Shown one piece after another: positions 6,201 to 12,349 of a stretch of DNA of 14,003 nt (the stretch's first letter is position 1; every line of letters begins with the position of its first letter). Both the position numbers and the translations under genes were made by a program. Source of the DNA: Parachlorella kessleri (taxonomy: Eukaryota > Chlorophyta > Trebouxiophyceae > Chlorellales > Chlorellaceae); contig BBXU01001301.1 of the NCBI GenBank assembly GCA_001598975.1, positions 1 to 14,003 on the forward strand. The letters run 5' to 3'. The notes beneath the pieces are model-generated. The model did no database searches. It was not told where the DNA came from and worked only from the letters and a program-made list of their open reading frames with translations.

Positions 6201-7482
6201 AGGACGTCTGGCTGCGATGTGAAGGGACGCAAGCCTGTGTGCCGAATCCTCCAAGTTGCGAGCCTGCGGGCAGCGCCCAGTTAGCAGCAGGACAACTGAC
6301 TGCACCCAGCTGCTCTGTTTTGCAGGCGATTGCAGAGCAAGCTCGCAAAGCAGCGGAGGCGGCCAAGGGAGCAGCAGAGGGCAAGCTGGCTGAAGGCGAG
6401 TGCAATTGGGGAAGGACAACAACGGTTGCGTTTCTACCGTTGTTGAGTTTGTGCAGTCGCGGAAACAAGGCGTCAAGCTGTCATTGGACTTAGTACTGGC
6501 GTGGAGGGTGGGGTGGGGTGAGCAAGCCTCCGTAACCTTACACCACCATCGTTGCTTGCTTGGGGACCCTGGAAACAGCTGCTGTGTCCTGTAAGGCCCA
6601 GCTGTGCAGTGATGTCACGAGGATGGGGGGCCATGGCTCAGCCTGTGCCGCTCGCATCAGTTGGCGAGTCGTCCTGCGAGCTCCTCTCTGCATGGCATCT
6701 CTTTCAAAATCTCTCTCAAGTTGTCCCCCACACCCCCCTTCCCCGGTACAGTTGAGTCTGAGCATGCCAGGGCGGCTCAGCAGCTCCAGCACGCGACAGC
6801 TCAGCTGCAGCAGGCAAAGCAGGCGCAGCAGGCCGGTGAGGCAACCCACCACCGCCGCCAGGTGGCGGAGGCGGCAAGGTGGGTGCTGGGAGTTTGGTGA
6901 GGGTTGGGTGGAGGTGCCTTTGCTGGAAGGAAGGGTGAACGGCTGGCATTTGGCAGTGATTGCAGTGGCTGGGTTGGGGCACCCTCACAGGCTGTCTCTG
7001 TGTGGGAGTGCCAGGGAAGGTGGTGAGAATATGGTGGGTCGTGGCAGCTTACGAGCTTGGCGGCCTTCCGCGTGGGAATTGCTGCATGGGTACATGGCTG
7101 CAGCCGCACGGTCCAGATTGACAAAGGCTGACAAATTCCAGGGCAAGGAGGTTGTCACTATCCGTCAATGGTGACAGATGGTGCTGTTTGCGGTTCAGAG
7201 GGCCTGTGTCTCGCCGGGCGGCGGCATGTGAGGGGTGCTCTGTTGGGTGCCTAAGGCGGCAGTTCGGGCGTAGTACCAATATGATGCAGTGGCATGAAGT
7301 AGAGGAAGGGCAGGATAGGCATAGCTTGTGCGTCTCGCAGGGCGCTGGAGGTGCTGCGCTGCGCTGAGGCCGCTGCCGGCCAGCTAGGCGGCCAGCTGGC
7401 AGAGCTGGGGGCGCTGCTGGCCAAGGCGGCCGAGGTGAAGCAGGAGGAGCCGCCAAGCCAGGCGACAGCTGACCGGGCCTGA
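19..7482 (+). CDS. CCAR1/DBC1-family nuclear co-regulator, 3' part, 12 exons
   Basis: Spliced model: 19-259, 1385-1492, 1909-1986, 2787-2885, 3341-3534, 3813-4231, 4548-4739, 5401-5452, 5785-5974, 6326-6395, 6752-6878, 7341-7482 (TGA 7480-7482). All junction phases agree, and nearly all acceptors are pyrimidine-rich ending in CAG. The product is about 636 residues from position 20. Residue landmarks: SAP motif about 109-143, Leu/Phe block about 223-258 (LDQLLDYSDEDTR then EAGFEAALFAEAF), charged linker about 270-380 with KRAKKE, degenerate EF-hand 417-437, C-terminal coiled coil about 515-625. This SAP, acidic block, EF-hand, coiled-coil order matches the C-terminal half of animal CCAR1/CCAR2-like proteins, which act in the nucleus as transcription and splicing co-regulators. 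Function here is inferred from that family. The first exon is weakest: its 5' boundary is uncertain (an acceptor-like CAG ends at 18) and its donor AAG|GTCTCT is poor. The N-terminal half lies outside the window. Confidence 0.78.
310..327 (+). repeat. Poly-G tract (18 G) in intron
   Basis: An uninterrupted run of 18 G lies downstream of a TG-rich stretch (about 286-309). A second run of 14 G is at 440-453 and a third of 18 G at 4752-4769, all on the sense strand and all inside introns of the same gene. Such runs are length-unstable and prone to sequencing error. Confidence 0.9.
440..453 (+). repeat. Poly-G tract (14 G) in intron
   Basis: An uninterrupted run of 14 G, embedded in a purine-rich (G/A) stretch from about 410 to 453, in the first intron of the CCAR1-like gene. 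Confidence 0.9.
935..1430 (+). repeat. Three copies of an acceptor-side exon segment
   Basis: About 43 bases following an acceptor CAG occur at 935-978, 1051-1094 and 1385-1430. Each begins GCCTC and ends with GCCAGGGGCGC. Only the last is in the long open exon. The first would read ASKDAGEMEAARGA and then hit a stop (TAA) two codons later. The second has an in-frame TAA at its fourth codon. The intron sequence upstream is also shared: TTGTGGAAA, then ACC(C)ATTTG, then a C run, at about 1019-1046 and 1329-1356. The duplicated unit therefore included the acceptor region and not just exon sequence. Confidence 0.8.
1385..1492 (+). CDS. Exon: coiled coil leading into SAP motif
   Basis: It encodes 36 residues, Ala/Lys-rich then DPPSLNVQQLQ, which is the first half of the SAP helix-turn-helix. 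It is bounded by CTCGCAG and CAG|GTAGGG and is phase 0 on both sides. It joins directly to EELTKRGL in the next exon. Confidence 0.8.
1909..1986 (+). CDS. Exon: core of SAP DNA/RNA-binding motif
   Basis: It encodes 26 residues in phase 0: EELTKRGLDTKWNPLQGKK followed by VLVERLQ. Joined to the previous exon it gives the SAP pattern: a first helix with LxxEL, the RGL turn, then G-K-K-x-x-L-V-x-R-L in the second helix. SAP motifs bind nucleic acid, usually AT-rich DNA, and are typical of chromatin and RNA-processing proteins. The acceptor is TGTGCAG and the donor CAG|GTGAGG. This is the clearest family marker in the window. Confidence 0.88.
1962..2070 (+). repeat. Direct duplication of the SAP exon donor junction
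   Basis: The last 25 exon bases plus the start of the intron (1962-1990) recur without mismatch at 2042-2070, an offset of 80 bases. The second copy keeps CTGCAG|GTGA, a usable-looking donor. Reading through from the exon meets TGA at 2032-2034, so the second copy is not simply part of a longer exon. Confidence 0.9.
2429..2825 (+). repeat. Five-copy tandem array of an exon acceptor junction, about 80 bp
   Basis: The unit runs from GGTGACTCATGC through a C-rich CGCAG acceptor into GAGCxxGTGGCCCAGCAGCGC. The exon-start GAG occurs at 2470, 2550, 2630, 2707 and 2787, giving spacings of 80, 80, 77 and 80. Each unit would encode a near-copy of EHVAQQRAALAA. Only the fifth runs on into a long open exon with a donor. 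The non-exon part of each unit is only about 40 bases, short for an intron. Since 80 is not a multiple of three, using an earlier acceptor without further splicing would shift the frame. Confidence 0.93.
2787..2885 (+). CDS. Exon: Ala/Gln/Lys-rich coiled coil after SAP
   Basis: It encodes 33 residues in phase 0 at both ends, from EHVAQQRAAL to EAALHK, with donor AAG|GTGGGT. It continues as LKEAKERHR in the next exon, keeping a heptad-like pattern. Both ends lie in local repeat arrays: acceptor copies upstream and donor copies downstream. Confidence 0.8.
2853..3134 (+). repeat. Four-copy array of an exon donor junction, 82-84 bp
   Basis: The exon end (GCCAAGGCGGCGGTGGAGGC to CACAAG|GTGGGTTT) starts at 2853, and degenerate copies begin at 2936, 3018 and 3102 (spacings 83, 82, 84). 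Copies 2 and 3 have lost the donor (AAGATGGAT, AAGCTGGGT); copy 4 ends CACAAGCCTT. Stops lie between copies, so they are intronic relics. Confidence 0.88.
3341..3534 (+). CDS. Exon: basic coiled coil and conserved CCAR-type acidic block
   Basis: It encodes 64 codons plus two bases. It begins LKEAKERHRQARAAKKDAEK (charged helix) and ends VVTLDQLLDYSDEDTR, the start of the conserved acidic/Leu block of this family. The acceptor is CACGCAG and the strong donor is AG|GTGAGT. Phase 2 joins to the G at 3813, making AGG (Arg). Confidence 0.85.
3813..4231 (+). CDS. Exon: Phe/Leu block, charged linker and nuclear localisation-like cluster
   Basis: It starts EAGFEAALFAEAFQEMLQQR, the continuation of the conserved CCAR block. 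It then becomes low-complexity Lys/Asp/Glu/Gly/Ala (DKDKDGDKE, KESGKDG), with SKKR and KRAKKE as candidate nuclear localisation clusters. Charged linkers of this kind are common in this family. The favoured end is the GC donor at 4232, which leaves one base that completes GAG with the exon at 4548. An alternative end at 4221 (GAG|GTCCCT) would pair with a possible extra exon at 4283-4340. Confidence 0.8.
4231..4238 (+). other. Candidate GC-AG intron donor (AG|GCGAGT)
   Basis: The exon ends CCTGCAG and the intron starts GCGAGTCGCC at 4232. The frame otherwise stops at TGA four codons on. The only nearby GT donor (4222, GTCCCT) gives phase 0, which does not fit the phase-1 acceptor at 4548 unless an extra exon intervenes. 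Confidence 0.5.
4548..4739 (+). CDS. Exon: Pro/Ala linker and degenerate EF-hand
   Basis: After the acceptor GTGTGCAG the frame reads a Pro/Ala/Gly linker, then LLLCCRYFDRECAGYLLDED and a following amphipathic helix (LEEVAYMVAQDLS). The loop DRECAGYLLDED has Asp at position 1, Gly at 6 and a hydrophobic residue at 8, as in EF-hands. It has Ala at position 5 and Asp rather than Glu at 12, so calcium binding is doubtful. An EF-hand-like segment at this place is typical of CCAR proteins. The exon ends TCC A|GTGAGT, phase 1. Confidence 0.83.
4752..4769 (+). repeat. Poly-G tract (18 G) in intron
   Basis: An uninterrupted run of 18 G, ten bases into the intron after the EF-hand exon and between two copies of the donor junction. 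Confidence 0.9.
4781..4905 (+). repeat. Degenerate TTTAGGG-like telomere-type motifs
   Basis: TGTAGGGTTAGGG (4784-4796), TTTAGGGTGTAGGG (4857-4870), then ATTAGG, and TTTAGGG (4895-4901). TTTAGGG and TTTTAGGG are telomere repeats of plants and many green algae. The copies are few and imperfect, so this may be an interstitial remnant or chance in a G/T-rich intron. Confidence 0.4.
5401..5452 (+). CDS. Small exon: second half of EF-hand region
   Basis: A 52-base exon between CTGTGCAG and AG|GTGGCT. It completes Arg from the previous exon and encodes KRIQSLVDAVTKRGKF, a helix following the EF-hand loop. Phases fit on both sides (enters phase 1, leaves phase 2). The combined reading QDLSRKRIQSLVDAV supports the splice. 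Confidence 0.78.
5453..5784 (+). other. Intron between KRGKF and SYVDHAGL exons
   Basis: A 332-base intron with a moderate donor (GTGGCT) and a strong pyrimidine-rich acceptor (CTTTGCCTGCAG). Several open frames cross it on both strands, but none shows family sequence or fits the flanking phases better than direct joining. Confidence 0.55.
5785..5974 (+). CDS. Exon: SYVDHAGL segment and Gly/Ala linker
   Basis: It begins by completing Ser, then YVDHAGLRVPPVRQ, then a Gly/Ala/Pro-rich linker, and ends AAEELSLLRQQL at donor CTG|GTAAGG, where the final coiled coil starts. It enters in phase 2 and leaves in phase 0. The hydrophobic YVDHAGLRV strand completes the EF-hand-proximal fold seen in family members. 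Confidence 0.8.
6326..6395 (+). CDS. Exon: C-terminal coiled coil, part 1
   Basis: It encodes AIAEQARKAAEAAKGAAEGK and LAE plus one base, continuing the LLRQQL helix. The acceptor is GTTTTGCAG. No GT donor with the right phase follows. The best end is AAG|GCGAGT (GC donor at 6396); AGG|GCAAGC at 6381 is also phase 1 and would shorten the exon by 15 bases. Either joins to TT at 6752 to make Val. Confidence 0.68.
6394..6402 (+). other. Candidate second GC-AG intron donor (AG|GCGAGT)
   Basis: The intron begins GCGAGTGC at 6396, matching the GCGAGT at 4232 over its first six bases, and both have a phase-1 junction. Reading through keeps the frame open for some distance but into sequence with no coiled-coil character. 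Confidence 0.5.
6752..6878 (+). CDS. Exon: C-terminal coiled coil, part 2
   Basis: After the acceptor CCGGTACAG it reads VESEHARAAQQLQHATAQLQ, then QAKQAQQAGEATHHRRQVAEAA: a Gln/Ala-rich helix with heptad spacing. The end at 6878 (AAG|GTGGGT, phase 2) is chosen because it fits the last exon. The earlier donor-like CCG|GTGAGG at 6836 leaves phase 1 and would give an early stop downstream. Confidence 0.72.
6879..7340 (+). other. Last intron of the CCAR1-like gene
   Basis: A 462-base intron with donor GTGGGT and acceptor CGTCTCGCAG. No separate exon or RNA gene was seen in it. Confidence 0.6.
7341..7482 (+). CDS. Terminal exon: end of coiled coil, SUMO-type motif, stop
   Basis: It encodes ALEVLRCAEAAAGQLGGQLA, ELGALLAKAAEVKQEE and a short polar tail ending at TGA 7480-7482. 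The helix pattern continues from QVAEAAR in the previous exon. VKQE fits the hydrophobic-Lys-x-Glu SUMO-acceptor consensus. This is a motif match only. Confidence 0.82.
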
Positions 7483-7510
7483 CATGTGTGGTCACCAGTG
7501 CAGCAGGTGG

Positions 7511-7515
7511 TGTAA
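7511..7515 (+). terminator. Candidate TGTAA poly(A) signal for the CCAR1-like gene
   Basis: TGTAA lies about 30 bases after the stop codon. TGTAA is the usual poly(A) signal of volvocine algae. The distance would make an unusually short 3'UTR, so a later variant signal may be used instead. Confidence 0.3.
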
Positions 7516-7743
7516 GTGGAGGTGACAGGTAGCCACGAGCTCATGGATGACGCTGGTTGCAAGACTTGCATTTAGGTTTCTCTATCGGGCTGGGCAGCCG
7601 CGTGGCATGGTTGTGCCTGGTTGTTGACGGGGAGCTGTGCAAGAGGGTAGGAGCCCTGCCCTAGTAGGGGCACGTCCCCTCCCATGGTGTATGCCTTGTC
7701 GCCAATGTAGTGGTGCAGACAGCCTGTCACTGTTCCTAGCGGG

Positions 7744-7771
7744 GGTATGGTCAAGGTGGTATGGTCAAGGT
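7744..7771 (+). repeat. 14-bp perfect tandem duplication
   Basis: GGTATGGTCAAGGT occurs twice in direct succession (7744-7757, 7758-7771) in the intergenic region between the convergent genes. Confidence 0.95.
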
Positions 7772-7900
7772 TCAAGCTGTGTTTCTCAGCGAAGGGATGA
7801 GGTGATTTTGAGGACTGTGCTGGGCTGGCTGTTGCCCATGGCGGCTGAGGGGAAGGGCAATTTTTGGTTTAAGTCGTTGCCGTTTTTAGGAGCCGCATCC

Positions 7901-7905
7901 TTACA
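7901..7905 (-). terminator. Candidate TGTAA poly(A) signal for secreted-protein gene
   Basis: TTACA on the + strand reads TGTAA on the minus strand, about 700 bases beyond the stop at 8606. A 3'UTR of that length is common in volvocine algae. Confidence 0.35.
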
Positions 7906-8605
7906 AAGTACTGTTGTATTGCTATGTGGCCGCGATCGACCGACCGGGGGTCGTGTAGTACCCAGCGGGCACGCCAGTTGGCACATGGCAAGGTTACTCT
8001 TTGTCCCCAGGGGTCATGGAGTATGTTACCATTGCTGAACTTCGGAGACCTCCTGGTTCAGAGACAGGCAAAGGCCCTCAGCATACCTTGCCAGACGTGC
8101 TGACGGTTGCTAGAACACTCAAGCTATGTGTTCTGCTCACTATTTCATATAGATTGCACATTCAATAGCTACATCAACAATGCACCTACCAGCCACAGGA
8201 AGACAAAGGTATTGAAGGTACTTTCAGGACAGCTTTAGATCCTACTGAACACAAGACAGCATACTTGCATAACCCCCCTAGCAGCCACCATATCAAGACT
8301 CAGGCGCGTTCTGCATCCAGTCCTGTTTGTACAGCTCAACTCCCACTCCCTGTTCGCACTACCTGCCACCCATGCTAAATATCATCTAGCCAGACTGCAG
8401 CTAATCCAAAGCCCCCAAGTAGGTGCCTGCTGACAGAGCAGTCCCTGTGCTCCAGTGGTGCGACATCCCTTTAGTCTAGTCTAGTCTAACAGCGTAACAC
8501 GCCCGAGCATGCTGCCGTGAATCAGTGGTTCACACTCACTGCTGTACGTTGGCTAGGGCTCACAATTTTTCCGTTCACAGCCTGCTGGCCCTCCCTGCTG
8601 ACCCC

Positions 8606-9516
8606 CTATCCACTGCCCCACTCCCCTGCCGCAGCCGTGTCGGTCGGCAGGGAGAAGATGCCAAAGACCTTGCGCGTGGCCGGGCCGCCAGAGGGACCCA
8701 GCTCCGAGCCGCCACCCCCCACACTATTGCTGGGCCCTGGCGCTGCATTGGGCGGCTGGCCCGCCGGCTCATCCGCTGAGTCATCGCCCAGCACGAGGTC
8801 TGCCAGGGACTGGGGTGCCTGAAGCGGCCCAGCAGCAGCTGCAGGCCCTGGGGAGGGGCTGGGATACGGCAGTGACGTGGCGCTCGTCCTTCCCGCCAGC
8901 GCCTCCAGCAGGGCCAGCACCCCAGCGCTCAGCATGGCCTGCACCTCGGTGTTGTTGGCCTCGGCAGCGCAGCGCGGGCTCAGCAGCGGCAGCAGGACCT
9001 CCTCGCTCCAGGCTGCCACAAAAGCATCCACAGCTTGGCTGGCGGAGGGCCCGCTGGGGTCACTGGGCGGTGCTGTCGTGGCCGTCGGTGGGGCGGCAGG
9101 GGCGCCGCCTGGCACCAAGGCTGTGGCGCAGTCACAGCTTGTACTGCCTGGCAGGGCGCTGCCACCTGCTACCGTCACCACAGCGGCGCCAGGCAGTGGA
9201 ACCCAGGCGCCAGGCTGTTGAGTGCCTAGGACTGCGCCAGGGACGACCGAGGCTGGCAGTGGAACTGCTGCCTCAGGTGATAGGAATCCGTGCGGTGCCT
9301 GGGAAAGGCACGGAAGCAGGAGCAAGTCAGTGACGTGGGCGGAACTTGCTAGGCCTAGCTAGGGCCCGCCTGAAGCCCGTTGGCCCTGTTTAGTCTAGAG
9401 GAGGTCTTCAACAATTATCAGGTTACTAGTGAACTTACCTCCTGTGCGCTCACACGGAACGCTATAAAGAGCAAGACGACAGTGGTGGCTGACACTCGCA
9501 TCCTGCAGCTAGTCAT
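8606..9516 (-). CDS. Small secreted Pro/Ala-rich protein, two exons
   Basis: Exon 1 is 9516-9439 and exon 2 is 9298-8606. The 140-base intron has a strong donor GAG|GTAAGT and acceptor CCTTTCCCAG, phase 0 on both sides. The product is about 256 residues. It starts MTSCRMRVSATTVVLLFIAF, a basic n-region and hydrophobic core, with a plausible cleavage after RVSA before QEAPHG. An in-frame TGA lies just upstream of the first ATG. A second ATG at 9501 would give 251 residues and an equally good signal peptide. The mature part has a Pro/Ala/Val-rich region, CDC, a short helical segment (VDAFVAAWSEEVLLPLL, then ALLEALAG), an NNT glycosylation sequon, SPSPGP and Gly/Ser-rich linkers, and ends RKVFGIFSLP with a short tail. 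No membrane anchor follows, so secretion, periplasm or cell wall is likely. The family is not recognised; it lacks long hydroxyproline-type rods typical of pherophorins. Confidence 0.68.
9439..9501 (-). other. Signal-peptide coding segment
   Basis: The segment from the second ATG (9501) reads MRVSATTVVLLFIAFRVSAQ plus E. It has Arg near the start, a hydrophobic core of about ten residues and small residues at -3/-1 (V-S-A). It ends exactly at a GTAAGT donor, a common arrangement in which the secretion signal sits on its own exon. Confidence 0.7.
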
Positions 9517-10289
9517 GGCGCACAACAGTCAGCCTCCAACGTTTCACCCCGCGCTGATGAGAGGCAATATGACCACCGCACTCAATTGCAGCATGTGGAG
9601 GGTCAACCTGTGGGGCCTTGTAAGCTGCCGCTGGTTTGCGTCGAGACAGTTAGAAGCCGTTGCCCAGCGGACCGCGTCTAACAAGGGCCGGCGCGGTTTG
9701 TCGACAGGGCAATACGTTATGGAGCGGCTCAGCGCTGTGAATCCCTTCGTTGCCAGCGAAAGTTATCAGTCATGATGGACGTCATCCTTCCAAGAGGCGG
9801 GGGCGCTGTCAATGCACGCCGGCAAAGGGTGTAGCAGTTGTGGCGCCTTAAAAGGGCATATAGCATAGCTTGCTGCGCGTTTGGGGAACTGAAGATGATG
9901 GCAGGCGGAACGAGCTGAGGAAATGGTTGGGAGCAAACTGTACTTATTTAGGGTGGCAGGTAACGCAATCAGAGAGGAGGTACGGGTAGACTGGGCTGAC
10001 AGAAATCTGTGCAGTTATTAGCATGGGTGGCAGGGAGTGCGAACAGGGTGTAAGAGTTGAGGACGTACAGGACGGGTTGAAGTGTGCGCCTGAGTTTTGA
10101 GCCAGTAGTTCTCTCCCCAAGATAAGCTAAGGCCACTGTTATGCTCTGTGTCTTGCCTGAGATCTGTATTGACAGTGGCTGGATGCAGTTAGCTCCATGG
10201 GTCGATGAGTTCCTAGCCAGGTGTGGGGGTCATGTTAGGAGGAGCGCAGGCTGCCTAGCGGTAGGCAAACCCACCTTGGTATGTGGTGA

Positions 10290-10345
10290 GGTGACTGACT
10301 GACACTCTTTGCTACGGTGCTACGGTGACTGACACCCTTTGCTGC
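10290..10345 (+). repeat. Imperfect tandem duplication
   Basis: GGTGACTGACTGACACTCTT (10290-10309, continuing TGCTAC) is followed by GGTGACTGACACCCTTTGCT (10324-10343). The second copy lacks one TGAC. Confidence 0.85.
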
Positions 10346-10814
10346 AAACGCTGAGGATCTCACCGAACACCTTTGTTGCCAGCCGTCAAGCATTCAGCTT
10401 ACAAGCCCACATCGTTGTTCTGCCAGGCACCCACATCCACTACTACAAAGTAAAACATGGATCTCGGTCCTGCCACAGCTGCCCAACAAATAACAAAGTG
10501 ACCACATGGGAAGAGGAGACGCAAACATGGCCTGGCAAGAAGGGACCTCGGGACATCCCGCCACAAACACAGAGTGCCCAGCGCACCCAGAACAAAAAGA
10601 GGAGTCCTGCTCTGCCAGACACTGATGTGAAAAGAATAGGTCCACTGACCCCACAAGGCGAAAGCAACCGTAAGGAGAGCAGGACAAACCAACAGCCAGA
10701 AACTGCACCGCCCGATGAGGCAACAACTGTGATTGCACAAGCAAAGCATGCGGCAGGAAAAACCTAGAGCAAAGGAGCCCCGACCAATGTGACACCTCAA
10801 TGCTCTGACATCCG

Positions 10815-10889
10815 AACATATCATAAGCCTCCACCTTAGCCAGCTCACATCATCACTATCACATCATCATTAACAAACATATCATAAGC
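10815..10889 (+). repeat. Short direct repeats in AT-rich patch
   Basis: AACATATCATAAGC occurs at 10815-10828 and 10876-10889, flanking a CACATCATCA duplication (about 10846-10869). The patch is markedly more AT-rich than its surroundings. Confidence 0.85.
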
Positions 10890-11118
10890 TCGGTTTGCAC
10901 AGAGGGCGACTCGCTTCACACACGACGACACACTACCTAGACACCAAGCATGTGCCAGTGCACTCGCCACGACAAACAATGTTACAAGGGCGCGTGAGAC
11001 GAAATGCGTTCAGAGTGCGGGCGATGGCCGCACCAGACATGGATATTATGAAAGCATACATGCGTTACTTGGAAAACCGCCTGGGGCATACAAAACAGCA
11101 AGCGCGGAAGTGCGGGGC

Positions 11119-11123
11119 TTACA
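11119..11123 (-). terminator. Candidate TGTAA poly(A) signal for right-end gene
   Basis: The minus strand reads TGTAA about 910 bases after the stop at 12032. Further TGTAA matches on the minus strand lie at 10982-10986 and 10399-10403, so the true end is uncertain. Confidence 0.3.
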
Positions 11124-12031
11124 AGTACAAATAGGGAAGTGCAGCAAGCAGTCAAGAAGGGGAGCATGATGGCTGCACAAGCAGCACCCAAAGCAACGCT
11201 GTGTTGGTACAGAGGCTTGAATGCCACAACAGCACTATGGGGACGAACTGTGAGGAGTGCGAGGACCGCAGCTCCACCCTGGCACTTGAATGGCAACACG
11301 CGGCCGGGGACCACACATCTCCCCACACAACCCGGAGAACTACACGGCAGACCAACCACGCACCCTACCAGCCTACAATCGTGCCAAATGGAGAAGCACA
11401 GACGTGGGGAGCAAAACTGCAAAAACTGGAGAGCCTTTTGGGCTGCCAAGGACGCCGCGACACACACGGGCCCAAGGTCCCTCCCTCTTAACGAAAGGAC
11501 AAGAACAAGGGGTAGTAGATCTCTGAGGCAAGACATTAGCTCACAAACACACCCACATGTGACCGCGCAGCGGCTGCAGACAGCAGCTGGCGATCCGGAA
11601 ACAAACACCAGCCAGGTCACCACGAAATCCCCAGCGTGCACCGCGTGGCAGTGGCTGCCAGCCATGCACATTCCCAGTGGCTTGCCCAGGCGAAGTGCGC
11701 AACAAAGATGAAGAGAAAGAGTAGGAGGCACAACAGTCCAACAACTCGCAGCTTGCACTGTAGAAGGCACCAAGTTTCACACCGGTTTATGAGTCATTCA
11801 ACGTAAGCGGGAAACACGCACGCATTTGGGAAATTGCTCCGTCCTAGCCACACTCTTGGTACAAGCGCAACTTTCATAGGAAAGGGTGGGATGGCAGGTG
11901 TGAGGGTACATTCAATATCTGGGACGCCTCTGACACAACGGCACTCCCCAAGCTGCAGCCCCCAGCAACTCCTCTCCCTTTCTCTAAATCATACCCAGCA
12001 GCCCACCTCGCAGGCTGCGCTCCGGTCATTG
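11124..12031 (-). other. Probable 3'UTR of right-end gene
   Basis: Sequence following the stop of the minus-strand gene. On the minus strand it is G/T-rich and A-poor, typical of algal 3'UTRs. A long open frame (11773-10982, 263 codons) crosses it but reads as Cys/Val/Leu-rich sequence expected from G/T-biased DNA, so it is not called. Confidence 0.4.
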
Positions 12032-12349
12032 CTACTGGTTCTCAACGTCCATGCCGTGCCCGAAATGCCGGCGCGGCGTCTTAATCTTCAGCCCCGGCAC
12101 GGGCATGTGCACGCTGCTTCTGTCGGCCACGCGCGTGACAATGGGCGGCAGGGCCGGCACAGGCAAGCACAGGCCTGCCACCAAGGCGTGGGCTACCTGC
12201 CCCGACTGCTTGGGCGCGGCGGGCGGCAGGCCCATGGGTGCTTTGCCACCGCCGCCTGCGCTCGGCGAGCTGGCTTTCAACCCGTTGGGGCAGGGTGTGA
12301 GCGCGCCCCCAGGCAGATTCCGCGCAAAGCCGCGCACCATGTCGGCCGC
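12032..12349 (-). CDS. Terminal exon of right-end gene
   Basis: It follows a strong pyrimidine-rich acceptor (CCCTTTCGCAG) and reads AADMVRGFARNLPGGALTPC, a Ser/Gly/Pro linker, then SGQVAHALVAGLCLPVPALP and the basic end KIKTPRRHFGHGMDVENQ before TAG. Phase 0 matches the donor at 12691. The upstream open frame on the same strand (to 12451) is intronic. Confidence 0.62.
   Translation of the reverse strand, partial: AADMVRGFARNLPGGALTPCPNGLKASSPSAGGGGKAPMGLPPAAPKQSGQVAHALVAGLCLPVPALPPIVTRVADRSSVHMPVPGLKIKTPRRHFGHGMDVENQ

Larger units (their letters stand above)
7483..8605. other. Convergent intergenic/3'UTR region
   Basis: This 1.1-kb stretch lies between the stop of the + strand CCAR1-like gene and the stop of the minus-strand secreted-protein gene. 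It has a candidate poly(A) signal for each strand (7511 on +, 7905 on minus), a 14-bp tandem duplication and a TAGTC triple repeat (about 8472-8486). Open frames in it are short or compositionally biased; none is called as a gene. Confidence 0.6.
9517..11110. other. Intergenic region upstream of secreted-protein gene
   Basis: It should hold the minus-strand promoter of the secreted-protein gene. An A/T-rich patch at about 9848-9870 (TTTTAAGG and CTATATGC on the minus strand) could be TATA-like, but this is weak. The region also contains short direct repeats (10290-10345, 10815-10889) and part of a T-poor block from about 10380. Open frames on both strands lack splice support or recognisable protein character. 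Confidence 0.4.

Noticed and set aside
6752..6835. Exon ending at the GTGAGG donor at 6836
   Set aside because: It leaves phase 1, whereas the last exon at 7341 needs phase 2; that join gives a stop after about 14 codons.
9380..9775. 131-codon open frame on the + strand
   Set aside because: Overlaps, in antisense, the signal-peptide exon and its GTAAGT donor on the minus strand, which are better supported.
10339..10767. 142-codon open frame on the + strand
   Set aside because: Low-complexity polar sequence from T-poor DNA with no recognisable start context or neighbouring exons.
11139..11711. 190-codon open frame on the + strand
   Set aside because: It sits in the same T-poor block, where stop codons are rare; Thr/Gln/Arg-rich with no domain; antisense to the probable 3'UTR.
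10982..11773. 263-codon open frame on the minus strand
   Set aside because: Its Cys/Val/Leu/Phe-rich content is what G/T-biased DNA gives, no family motif or splice support is visible, and it lies where the 3'UTR of the upstream minus-strand gene is expected.
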